Assembly (NCBI RefSeq): GCF_030445035.2
Contig: NC_080683.1
Span: forward strand, 20,983,528-21,047,527
Source: Dasypus novemcinctus
Lineage: Eukaryota; Chordata; Mammalia; Cingulata; Dasypodidae
Length of the DNA stretch: 64,000 bases
Direction of reading: 5' to 3'
The notes beneath the pieces are model-generated. The model did no database searches. It was not told where the DNA came from and saw only the letters and a list, made by a program, of their open reading frames with translations. A program made the position numbers and the translations under genes. Below, in pieces: positions 44,700 to 56,000 of the stretch. The first letter of the stretch is position 1. The number at the start of each line of letters is the position of its first letter.

Positions 44700-46190
44700 C
44701 TCCTTTTTTCATCTACAAAATCATTTTTCACTCTGTTTAATTTATTCTCATCACCATTCTCTCACTTCTTCAACCTTAAAAAAATGACAAAACAAAATAA
44801 AAACTTTATCTTCTATCACTAGATAGAAGTTGCAATGAAACTCCTCTAAAAACTTGTCTATAGTTATTGTCTCCAATTCCTTTTTTGCTTTCTTTTAAAC
44901 ATAATTCAGTTCTGCATTTGCTCATAAGGTTATGCCAGAACTTCTCTTGTCACCAAAATCCTCCTCATTGTTATAACCACTAGTCAATTCTTTGTTTTCA
45001 TCATATTTTTCTATCAGCTTCCTCCTTCATACTCATGTGTTTGATTTCCCACTTGACTTCTAGGACAATTCTCTCTTGGTTTTAGTCCTACCCTTCTTGT
45101 CATTCCATTCTTTTTTCCTTTGCCTGTATTTTCTCTTTCTGATTTTCTCTTAATGCTAGCATACCCAAGTACTCAGTCCTTTATCATTTTCACCTGTCTA
45201 TTCAAACTCACTCTCTGTGATCTCATTCTCTTTTATAGTTTCAAATACACTAAATACTTAAAAGTCCATATTTGTGTCTTTTGCCTAGAATTCTCTCCTG
45301 AAATTAAGATGCTTATATCCACTGCATCCATTAAATCTCCATTTAATGAGTCCAGAACTTAACTCTTTTATCCCTATCGTTATCTTTCCAGTTGCTAAGT
45401 ACAAAACTTGGAATCATTTTTAGCTCTGATCCCTCTCTTACTTACTCTCCACATTAATTTTTTATGAAATAATGTGGGGTTCTCTCTTCAAAGTGCATAA
45501 AATATAATCTACCAATTCTGCACCACTTCCATTGCTACCACTCTGGTTTAAGACACCGTTTTCTCTTGCCAGGAAATGTCTTTATAAATGATTTCCTGGC
45601 TTCCACCTTGACCTTTTAAACTTTATTCTTGACCCAGCACCCTAAGTAATCATTTTGTTTCTGAAATGTTAAGGCAGAATATTTCACTTCTCTGCTCAAA
45701 ACTTTCCAATGACTCCTGATATCATTTATAGTAAATGTCAAGTCCTCACAATACATCAAAAGACTTTGTAGGATTTGAAATCTCAGAGACTACTCACCTT
45801 CTTCAGTATACTTTAGGCATCCTGGCATTCTTGAACATAGCAGGCACTCTTACCTTAAGATATTCACACCCTCTGTTCCCTATGTGTGGAATACTCTTTC
45901 CCCATATACCTACCTCTTGCCTCTTTCAAATCTTTCAAATGTGATTTTTTCAGCCTACCTTTACCACCCTACTTAAAACTTGTCCCTCCAGATTCATATT
46001 CCTAAGCTTCCTTACCATGCTGACTTTTTCTTTAGTATTTATAAAAGATAATATAATGTCTATTTTTTATTATGCTACATTATTTGGCTATCTCCTCTTC
46101 TTAGTAGAAAAAGATTATTCTGTTCTATTTACTGATATTTATGGATATAATGCAAACAATTAAGAGCAGATAGGAGATAGAAGGTTCAGT
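44700..46190 (+). mobile_element. L2 LINE relic, sense strand
   Basis: Follows the L2 reverse-transcriptase and 3' region in order: TTTGATTTCCCACTTGAC (D-H region), CCAAGTACTCAGTCC (about 45166), CTCACTCTCTGTGATCTCATTC (about 45208), TGCCTAGAATTCTCTCCTG with GAAATTAAG (L-D-L-S-P-E region, about 45281), TACCACTCTGGTTTAAG (about 45535), CACTTCTCTGCTCAAAAC (about 45687), TGGAATACTCTTTCCCC (about 45886). Frames are broken throughout. A mammal-wide relic. Confidence 0.75.
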
Positions 46191-47149
46191 GAATAAATGG
46201 CTTCTGGGATATGTGTGAATAGATAATTTAAAAGAATCCTTCTCTATCTTTTATGACCCAGTGAAAGGGACATTGAGAAGAAGAAAGATTTGCTTTGTGA
46301 GTAGGTACAAAGGCAGTAGCTCAAAGGGTTTGAAATAGGGAATGTTTGACAGATGACATATCTATCACAAGTTGAAGACTTGTTATAGGGAGCACTATCT
46401 ATGTAAACTTTTCCAAAAATCATAGCTTGCTAACCTTGGCAACTCCTAATATACATTCCTTATTTATTCAAAAAAAAGTTTGAGTTGTGTACCATGAATG
46501 TGTACTTTACGAATTCCATTGAATGATATTTATGAACAATACCTTTTAGAACTACCATGGATCCTTATAATTAATGCCTCACTGGTAAATACGTATTATA
46601 AATATCAATTTGAAGAAAGATGCAGAAGAGGCTTCTTTTTGGGGCTGGGACAATGAGAAGAGAGGAAAAAAACACCTGAGTGGAAATGGGAGTAAGGACA
46701 ATGAGAGCAACAAAGGCAAACTGTTTTACAGAGTTCCCCTACCCCTACTATCCCCAGAGAATAGGTGAGTACAGTTGAAGAGTGACTAGAACTTGGGGAT
46801 AATCAATAACTTGGGAAACTATTCTTTTTCTGCACCCAGTTCTATTTGCACACATAATAATAAAACATATCAGCTATCCATTTTGCAGGAGATAATTAGA
46901 AAAATTCATTCATTTCTAGTGTAGCCATATCTATCATAAATGTGGTTACAATGGAACTCAGTGCTCAGAGATCAACAAAAGATCAAATTATTTTTCTTTT
47001 TTCTTTATAGTAGGATGTTTTATTATTATTTTGGGGGGGAGTAGATTTTTATATAATATCAGTTTATAGTACATACAGAAGATAGTACATAAATATTTTA
47101 TATTTTGTTATAATTCTAATCTTTTTTATAGCAATTTAGTCATCTATGT
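46191..47149. other. No gene seen
   Basis: Apparently unique. A T-rich tract with TTATTATTATTTTGGGG lies at about 47020-47040. Confidence 0.5.
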
Positions 47150-47527
47150 ATCTTTTTTTAAAGATATATAGATCACAAAAAATGTTACATTAAAAAGTGA
47201 GAGGTTCCCATATACACACACACTCCTCACACCACTCCTCCCACATCAGCAACCTCTTTCATCATTGTGGCACATACATTGCATTTGATGAATACATTTT
47301 GGAGCACTGTTACACCACATGGATTATAGTTTACATTTCAGTTTCCACTCTTCCTCAGTCCATTCAGTGAGTTATGGCAGGATATATAATGTCCTACATC
47401 TGTCCCTGCAATATCATTCAGAACAACTCCAATTCCCAAAAATGCTCCCATATCACCCCTATTCTTCCCTCTCCCTGACCTCAGCAACTCCCGTGACCAC
47501 TGTCTCCATATCAATGATACCATTTTC
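47150..47527 (-). mobile_element. Xenarthran LINE 3' end, copy 9
   Basis: Minus strand, 5'-truncated. Reversed A-tail with ATAGATCACAAAAAATGTTAC, GTGGCACATACATTGC, AGTCCATTCAGTGAG and ATATAATGTCC in the family-A order. Confidence 0.85.
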
Positions 47528-48594
47528 CTTGTGTATAGGCACTCTTAAATATACAGTAGTATCCTTGATGCTATTGAAAACAAGCATCATGTCATTGACT
47601 TAAGTTATTCTTTCGAAACTACACAAATCCCAACTTCCTTCCATATTAAAGGACATAAAGCTCTCCACTTTCAAGTGATCAGATTAATAGAGAAGACTAC
47701 ATAAGATTGTTTTCTGCCAGGTTGGCAAGTTAGGGAAGAGATTTTCCACTGATTACAGAAACCTCACATGCGGTTAACAAGGACATATTTTAGCAAATCT
47801 CATTCTCTATCCTTTAATCAAACCTCACTGATTTATACTTGAAAAGGAACAGTAAATTTACATAGCCTCTGGAAATATAGTACAAAGGATTTCCTGAGCA
47901 GTCTATTCATGAGGTTATGAAAATGCTTTGAGCTGTCATCCTATTGAATATAAGATGATAACAACATTCATTTCTTATTTCAAATATTGTGGGAAAATAG
48001 ACAAAAGGTGGGGAAAAAAGTAGTAGAACATACAAACTCTTGTATCTAAATCCAGGGTTCCCAAAAATGTTGAAATCAAAGTGTTTATATAAATATATCT
48101 CTTACTCCCAAGTAGGCAAATAATGCTCCATATTCTATTGCATTATTTCAAATTTATCTTGAAATATATCCTTCTGCCATAGAGTGTATGATTCTTTCAA
48201 ATATATCCTAATTTATCAGTAGGGAGCTAAACCATAGGACAGAAGGGTCTATATGACACATGAGATGCATAAGTGCTAATTAATCAGCAAATCAAGATAA
48301 AACCTCTTAGAAGAAAGAGCAGAGGCTAAGAAACTTAGCCAGAAAATTAAAACAGATACTTTAGTTTTGAAAGTTAACAGGGTTTGCTTGTTTCCTGGGC
48401 ACAGAATAAGAAGGAAAGATTACATTTGGGGTCCTGGGCACAGTGCGAAGGATCATGAACCAAACATGCCATTTAAGGTTTCTAGATTCCAGAGGCCTTC
48501 CCAGTAAAATGAAAGGATTTGCCCCATTCCAAGCCTCACCTATGCTGAGAGAGTCCTAGGAATCCAGAGACACAGTTGGGGACCAGTGATGGAA
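47528..48594. other. No gene seen
   Basis: Apparently unique AT-rich DNA. Confidence 0.5.
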
Positions 48595-48705
48595 AGGATT
48601 GCATATAAATTGTAAAAACTGTTCCACAGCAATGCAAGGTGTATGGGAATCCTGTATGCTATACGTGATTCTTCTATAAACTCATAGCTTCTTTAATTAA
48701 AAAAA
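48595..48705 (+). mobile_element. L1 3'-end fragment of a second type
   Basis: GTATGGGAATCCTGTATGC, GATTCTTCTATAAACTCATAG and CTTCTTTAATTAAAAAAAA match the tail at 61425-61490 (GGGAATCCTATATTTC, ATTCTGTAAACACATAAC, TTCTCTAATAAAG). It is distinct from the family-A ending. Confidence 0.55.
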
Positions 48706-49329
48706 ATATCTATATAGCAAGCAAATCAACACCAGTGTTTTGCTCTAGTTTACCACTCTAATAATTTTTAAAAAAATTTTAAACACTTAAAATTTTCTTA
48801 ATTTTTTTTCATTTTTATATTATCTAACTCTATGAATATATCAAAATTTATTTTACTGCTAAAATACTGAAGGACATCAATAAAATTTTGATTGTCAGTA
48901 TTTATCAATGCAAACTTGGAAAAATCACATTTCTGTATTCTATAGTAATATTCAGCTGCATTATACAAATAGTAGCCAATTCTATGACTATTTCTGCCAG
49001 GGAGTAAGATATTGCTCTTAGGTCCAAACCCACCCTTCTATAATCTAAGTTATGATGCTGGGACTGGAAGTCTGCAAACTAGATTTCTTCTTTTCAAGCT
49101 GGTTCTATGTTAGGTTTTACCAATAGAGAGAACTAGAGGAATCCTGCAAAGCTGGAGGAGAAAGAAGGAATTTGTTCTTTTCTATTTTCTTCCTGCCTGC
49201 TTTTATCCTGTTTCTTCAGACACTTATCAATGCTTTGTAACCATGACAATAACAATTCTTCCTGTAGCAGCAGATAATATATTTTTCAGTTTTTTAAACA
49301 TTTTCAAGATAGATATAACTTGAACCTTC
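48706..49329. other. No gene seen
   Basis: AT-rich, no feature. Confidence 0.5.
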
Positions 49330-49690
49330 AAGAGATAATAGCACCAGTGCCAATTCTCGCTCCTCAGAAGTCTAGGTCCATGACCGGCAGGGCATCTCCT
49401 TCAAGCTGGGATGTGCCGTCCAAAGCCTAGCAGTGTTCCCTTCTCAGATATCTGAGCTTCAGCTCTGCAGAGAACTTCCTCCAAGGTTCTCAGGCTAATA
49501 AATACAACCTCTTTTCCTTGTCAACTCAGTCCTAGGAATGGTAGTACCTTCCTGAAGCTGTTATTCTTGATTTACCTTTTAATATTTGACATCTTCATAT
49601 CTACTTAACACTCCTTTATATTAATATCTCTCCACTGAAATAAGTCACGTCCTGTCTCCTGACTAGACCCTGACGGAAATACTATATGAA
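49330..49690 (+). repeat. Old interspersed repeat, unnamed
   Basis: CTAATAAATACAACCTC, TTGTCAACTCAGTCCTAGG and GTCCTGTCTCCTGACTAGACCCTGAC follow a mammal-wide repeat pattern that I cannot name. Its end resembles 52240-52430. Confidence 0.4.
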
Positions 49691-50892
49691 AGGGCAACAA
49701 TAGAATGAAGATAGAGATAGCTATTGCACTAGAATGTGGAATTAGAAAAGTAAAGCAGCAACTATCTGATCTAAATAAAATAAATAAAACAAAAAATAAA
49801 ACCTAAGGAAGTTCCAATTTAAAAAATGCTATGGTTGGAAAAAAAAGTTATTTCAGAATAAATGGGAAGGAGAGATTGTGAATGGTGTGTGTCTGTGCAC
49901 ATACATGCCTGTGAGGGAAAGAGAGAGAGAGGGAAAGAAAGAAAGCTATTTTAAACAGAATAGTTTCCCAATTGTTTTAATCCATTTTTATCATTTTGGC
50001 TGAATACTATTAAAAATGACAAGATACTCCAATGCTTATAATATAAATAGGTATTGGGCTAAAAAAATAGATAATTGAATGGAGGGAAAACAACATAGTT
50101 CATTTTTATTTAATTCTCTTTATCCATATAAAGATCCATGGGAATAGTGATTTAACAGGAACTCCTTCTCTTTTTAATTTACCAGTCCTCTCTTCAGGCT
50201 AATATGTTATATGCTATCAAACACATTTATTTTCTCAGTTAATGTACTACTACTTAACATCAACAAACGCCTAAAAAAAAAAGCTGCATGAATTTATATT
50301 GCTTTTTAACTAAAAAAAATCCATCATTGTCCTACAGTGAAATCTACCCACATTACTGGCAAAGACATTGCTGTTTTCTTTTGATTTTATCTTATGGTAT
50401 ACCTTCTATTGTTCTACTGTCATCTCTATAATTTTGAATGCCACATTAACTTAATCAGTACAGCTCTACTCAATAGGTTTTAATGACCAAGACAATGTTT
50501 TTATTTTCTACAAAGAAATAAATAAAAGCCTATAATGTCAACAAATCAAATTTAATCTTTTTTTCCAAAAGCAGCCACATTTTATGTTTGGCAATTTTTG
50601 CTTAAAGATAAATCAGTAACACCCTCATCTTGGATTTTGAAGCTGCATGCATTTTTTTCTGTCTGGCTTTTCCTTACCTTTCATACCATCCTTCTTTCTT
50701 GGTCACAAGCTACTAATAGGAGATATGTTAGTTATCAGTGCATTCATTCTTAACTCCAAATCCATTCCTCATTGCCTTCTTTGCTACTTGCAGTACATAA
50801 AACTTTGTTCTTAAAAGGTGCCGGGTAAATACTACAGGAGGAAAGAGCTGTTTTCTGTACATTTTTTCATATGTCTGCCAGCAGTGACGGAG
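49691..50892. other. No gene seen
   Basis: AT-rich; a GAGAGA/GAAA purine run lies at 49917-49946. Confidence 0.5.
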
Positions 50893-51511
50893 TGTGGCAG
50901 CTTGAGAATATTTATGAATGCCAAAAAAAGAGAGATAATGTTAGAAAACTGGTCTGTTCCTCTGGGCATGCTATCCTTTGGTTTTATTCGATTCAGCTGA
51001 AATGACTTTGATTAAATTATGTTAAGATTAGGGCTTTGAGTCCACCCCATCATTAGGGACACTAAGTTTGTGTCCTTATCCCCTTTGTGGGCTATACAAA
51101 TGGACACTCAATCAAGGAGACACAAAGAAGTAGATACATGAGAAAAGAGGAACAGAGCTCCATAGACACAGAAAAGGATTTTGCAGCCCTGGGAAGAGAG
51201 ATGAGTCACTCACTTGATAATTTGCAGCTGAAAAGAACAGAGCAGCTGAGCTCTATGCCAGCCTACAGCTGAGATCAGAAGAAGCTGGGCCCATGGAGCC
51301 TTAAGAGGAAAGAGGAAGGTTGAACCCTCACAGACATCGCCCACCATCTTGCTTCAACATGTGGCAACATATTTTGGTAAGGATGTACCTCTTATGGTAC
51401 CTTAAGTTGGACTCTTTAGGGCCTTGTAACTTTAAGCTTTTACCTCAAATATGCTTTATAAAAGTCAACAGATTTCTGGTACTTTGCATCAGCACCCCTT
51501 TGGCCAATACA
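50893..51511 (+). mobile_element. LTR (family B)
   Basis: 619 bp from TGTGGCAGCTTGAGAATA to TTTGGCCAATACA. It shares GTGGCAACATATTTTGG, the CTTTATAAAAGTCAACAG region and the CATCAGCACCCCTTTGG end with other copies. It is the copy that best preserves the TG start. The flanks CGGAG and GAGGG do not form a clean duplication. Confidence 0.8.
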
Positions 51512-51760
51512 GAGGGAAAAAAGGGCACTTGCCCCTCTTGAGTTTCAGTAGTAGCCCTGTGGACTGAGTTCCCACTGTGATTCAATGGGGCATTGCAAGA
51601 GAATTCCCGTGAGTCTTATAAGTATGCCAGTGGTTGGTTCCCAGTTTTGGCTGGCCATCAAGTTTTGAACCATACAAAGGTGTTTTTCCTGCTTACCCAT
51701 CAATTGTGGACAAGCTTTCACCAGGAACACTCCATCTAACTTCTCTGCCATCTAGTGATT
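51512..51760. other. No gene seen
   Basis: Short interval between two LTRs. A 68-codon minus-strand frame lies here, without motif. Confidence 0.5.
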
Positions 51761-52215
51761 TGTTGACTTATGTCCTCCAAAAAATATATGAAGGTATTAA
51801 CTCTTGGTAGCTATGAATATGAGTATTTAGAAATGGAGTCTACACTGATATAATCAAACTAAGATGATATCATCTGAGTCATCCAAGTGGGTTGTCTTCT
51901 AATGACTGGTGTCTTTATAAGAGATAGAAGAAGGAAATTTGAACATAGAGACACAAACAGAAGAAAACACAGTGAAGATGGAAGAAGAAATTTTAGCGAC
52001 ACAAGTACAAATCAGGAAAAGCCAAAGATTGCTGGCAAACACCGGAAACTAGGAAGAGGCAAATGAAAGATTCTACCCTAGACCCCACAGAGGGAGCATG
52101 ACCTTGCTAACACCCTGAGTTGAGACTTCCAGTCTCCAAAGCTGTGAGAAAATACGTTTTTATTGTTTTAAGACACCCAGTTTGCAGTTGATACAGCAGC
52201 TCTAAGAAACTAATA
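51761..52215 (+). mobile_element. MLT1-type MaLR LTR
   Basis: TGTTGACTTATGTCCTCCAA start, GGTGTCTTTATAAGAG promoter-like part, GACTTCCAGTCTCCAAAGC, CTGTGAGAAAATACG and TAAGACACCCAGTTTG, ending CTAAGAAACTAATA. This is the complete order of an MLT1 LTR and is shared with other placental mammals. Confidence 0.8.
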
Positions 52216-52239
52216 TTTGCACCCTTTCCAATGAAGTCT

Positions 52240-52430
52240 GAATGCAGGCCTTAAGATTCATTTCTTCTGTGAGTATGTACCCTCAGCCCTGGAATATTCT
52301 GTAGAGTTCTTTTTACCCCTTTATAGAGTATCCCCTCTTATAGCTAGTAATATTTTATATTAAACTTTCCATTTTCAAGTTACTAAGTGGTTTCTGTCTC
52401 TTGACTTGATCTTGAATGATAGAGGAAAGG
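52240..52430 (+). repeat. Old interspersed repeat, unnamed
   Basis: TTTATATTAAACTTTCC, GGTTTCTGTCTCTTGAC and TTGATCTTGAATGATAG resemble the end of the repeat at 49330-49690. Confidence 0.4.
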
Positions 52431-55109
52431 ACAAACCTTTTCCATGTTATCTGCATTACTAGTAGAATTTTTGTATGTGGAATATATCAAGCTGGGAAAT
52501 TTATCTTCATATTTTCTTCTTTTGAAATAACATATTAAAATGACTCATGAAGGGATAGGTGTCAAAGGAAGAACATACAACCATATAGGTACTGTCCAGA
52601 GCAATCACACTTTGAATTGAATTCATAGGGGGTTACAATAGGACCATTTCTCTTCATATTTAGTATAAAAGACAAAGTATATACTATCTGTATTTTTAAA
52701 GAACCATAAATGATAAAGATGATTTTCCAACTTAGGGAAAATATAACTTTACAAACATTGACCAAATAGAAAATTGCAAAGGTTTTCTAATGGAACATCA
52801 TGTTTATTTAATCTTTATGGAATTGTGTCACATATTTGACAGTGCCATTAAGCAAATGATCTGTCATATTTTTTCATGGAGTGATAGTTCTTCTCTTGGA
52901 AATGGTTCATCAAAGACATATGAATGTTTCCTTTTTTTAAAAAAGAGAAAAATATTTTTCCCACAGGAAGCATATCACTGACTTTTTGGCATGTAAGAGC
53001 AGTGCTGCAAGACAACCATGAATAATAAAATTATGTACATTGTCTTTCTTCCTGTTTTTGTTTAAAAATGGTCATGTATCCAGTTTAAAACATTCTCAGT
53101 TTTTTTTTTTTTTTGGTGGCTAAAATATGGGAACTGAGAAGTCAGTTGGGTGTTTCTGTTAAAAAGTGCTTATCTGATACTGCGAACGCTCCTACCTCAT
53201 TACTTTCTTCTTTCTTCGTTGCTGGAGAAAACAAGGACTTGAGAGTAAACACAGCCTAAACATACTTGATGATAAAGACAAAAGTAACCTAGGACATCAA
53301 TGAACTTGTGGAGTTACTAATTTACCTCTGGATCACTAGTTTATGTGATTTTTGTTAACTCAGAATATTGTTTACATCACTATTCTTTGTTTCTGTTACA
53401 TGAAGTTAGTTGAATTCGAAATTAATATAGCCATCAAATATCATAACTGAAAAACATTTTAATATCTAGTCCTGTAGATCCTTACTTCCAGTGAGCATTG
53501 AACATCAGTGATTTTCAAACCTGTTTGCACATTAAAATGACCTGGGGAGTTAAAAAACAGAAGAAAACAAAACAAACAGCAACAAAAACTAATGTCTGGA
53601 TCTGAAACACAGGTTTTTAAAACTGTTTTTTGCAGGATCCACTAACACTTTTTTTTTTTAAAGCTCTCTATGGTCTAATGTTCAGTCAGTGTACAGTCCT
53701 ACTGGTGTTATGTGCTGAATAAAACCTTATGGACTAATTGACAATGTTTGCTTCTGAATATTAGGCTAAAATTCCCAGAAATTAGGGTGCACTAATGCAT
53801 TATTGTACAGAAGTTTCCTTGCAAACTGCTTTAAAACTTCAGTATTGTCTATACAAATTTAAATTAATAAAAAACAAGTATATTGGTTTGTTGGTAAACA
53901 AGTAATCATAGCCTCTTCCATAATCTACTATGTCAATTTTGGAATGTATCAGACAGAATTTTTGTTTCAAAATGAATATAGAATCACGTCACTTGCTGGT
54001 TATTACAAGTCCAAATTACTTGGTAGGGAAAAACTGATCAAAGTGCCAGGCTCTGAACTGTTGTTCCCACGTAGTTTCTTGAGTTGAGGTCACATAGTAG
54101 TGTAGAATTGATTGTTGGATGAATAATATTGGTATTTTTAACATACAATGAGTTCATACTTTTTGATAAATGCCTGAGTGAATTTAATACAGAATCAGTG
54201 ATGAAAAGGCACTTTGATCTTAGTTGACTTCCTTTTCCACAGACAGCAATTTCAGCTTCATTTTTTATCCTTCACAATATATACCTGACCAAGCATCTGC
54301 ATCTCAGCAGCTTTGAGAATTTTCCTGTCATTAGCAATGCAAATGCTTCTCAAAAGTCTTAGGAGGAATGCTTCTGCAAGGAGAGCTAATGTGTGGGAAG
54401 CCAGGCAGAGTGATCATCAGATGGCCCTGACATAGTCTATTTATCAGCCAGATGGGGATCAACAAGCTTTAATGATAGATGCAATGTTTCCTAAGATTTT
54501 TTAAATCCTCTACTTTTTTACATAGTAGACTATCTACTGTACTGATGTTCAAAGAGAGTGAGAGAAAGTCACAAATCTTTAAAATATAACTAACCATTTC
54601 TTGAAAGTGATACCTACCTTAGACTCATCAGCACAACTTTATGAAATTCTGGGAAAAATATGGGGTTATCCAAAGTAAACTAAATTATCAATATGTATGG
54701 GAAAATTGTCATCAGTCATGTAATACCAAGTTACATTGACATTACATTGACAAGGTAATTCATGAAATAATAAGCCTCATATTTGAAAGACAGTCTATGG
54801 GAACTGATAATTACAGAGGCAAACATTATACTTTTTTTTTTTTGAGCAGAAGCTTTAATGGGTCAAATAGTAATTGTGCTCTGATGGATTTAAAATATAC
54901 TGCTACATACTTGGGGAGATCAACATGGTTAGTTCAAAGCCATTACAAGAACATCGAAAACCCTAAACCACTGAATCTTTATCAGAGCTGATATTTCAAA
55001 CTAATTCATATAAGGGTTGAGTAAAAATTTATCTCTCTTATTCCTTTCTCTCCTTCCCTACCCCCTACACATACACACTAAGATGGGGCTCTTTAAAAAA
55101 GGTAGTCAT
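52431..55109. other. Longest repeat-poor stretch, no gene
   Basis: About 2.7 kb in which I recognise no transposon and no coding frame of note. 54230-54480 is less AT-biased and holds a perfect POU octamer ATGCAAAT (54337-54344). It could be conserved non-coding DNA, but sequence alone cannot show this. Confidence 0.4.
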
Positions 55110-55560
55110 GAAATATAGGGAAAGGAATAGAAGGGAAATAGGTCCAAGTAGGCAGGCAAGGAATGAGAGTTTCCAGAGCAGGGGAGTGAGATTGCTGGGT
55201 GGAGAGAAATTAAATGAACCAATTTAGAAGCTGCAGTGAAGAGGAGCATGGTTTTGAGACAGTGACATGAGACAGCAGATTGTGGATAGATTTGTGAAGA
55301 ATGAAAGATGTAGAATGAAAGGATTTGGTATTACAGATGTGGGGTGAGAGTTTGAAGAAGAGGGAGAGAGTGAGCCTGAGAATACTCTTCTAATTTAGGA
55401 GTGACATGAAGCAATAGATAAAAACAGTATTTTAGTCTAGGGTTTAAGGGGATGAGGTAAAGTATGAAGGCATTTGGTGGTTGGGGGTATGAGGTGATGA
55501 ATACCAGGAAGTACATCAAGGAGATGCAGGAAGTGCTAAAAACACTTTTTCTCAAAATGA
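55110..55560 (-). mobile_element. Possible L2 relic, minus strand
   Basis: Purine-rich text (GAGCAGGGGAGTGAG, GAAGCTGCAGTGAAGAGGAG, TTAGGAGTGACATGAAG) resembles the reversed L2 body. Weak. Confidence 0.35.
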
Positions 55561-55804
55561 AATCTTAGAGTGAGGGTGTAGCAGTTCTTCATACCCTTTT
55601 GAAAAGTAAAGGCCATCCCTACTGGGATAGGCCATCCATTTGGGCAGATCACATGACATCAGAAATCCAGGGAGGGAGGGAATACCTGACTAATAGGCCA
55701 GAGCAATGAACCAACTCTTGTTATACACGAGGAAGTTATGGCAGAGGAATTAATTAACAAATGGCTTTCCTCAGTTAATGGCATTCAATGAGCGAGTAGA
55801 GCCA
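55561..55804. other. No gene seen
   Basis: Short interval without features. Confidence 0.5.
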
Positions 55805-56000
55805 GCACAGTGCTTTGTATTTACATACCTTAGCTATCTAATACACACAATCAAACAGAGCAGATGTTATTATTACCATTTTACCTATTAGGAAACTAAG
55901 GGTCTGGCAAGTTACAATAATAGGCCAGGGCATTCGCCTGATGGGTATCAGAACTGGAATGTAAACCAGTTATTTCTGATTCTTAAGCCCAAACTGATCT
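55805..56000 (-). mobile_element. MIR
   Basis: AGCACAGTGCTTTGTATTTAC, ATTATTACCATTTTACC, TTAGGAAACTAAGG and ATCAGAACTGGAATGTAAACC follow the reversed MIR consensus over its core. Confidence 0.75.

Noticed and set aside
45120..45362. 80-codon frame as a gene
   Set aside because: It is a remnant of the L2 reverse-transcriptase region in sense, not an independent gene.
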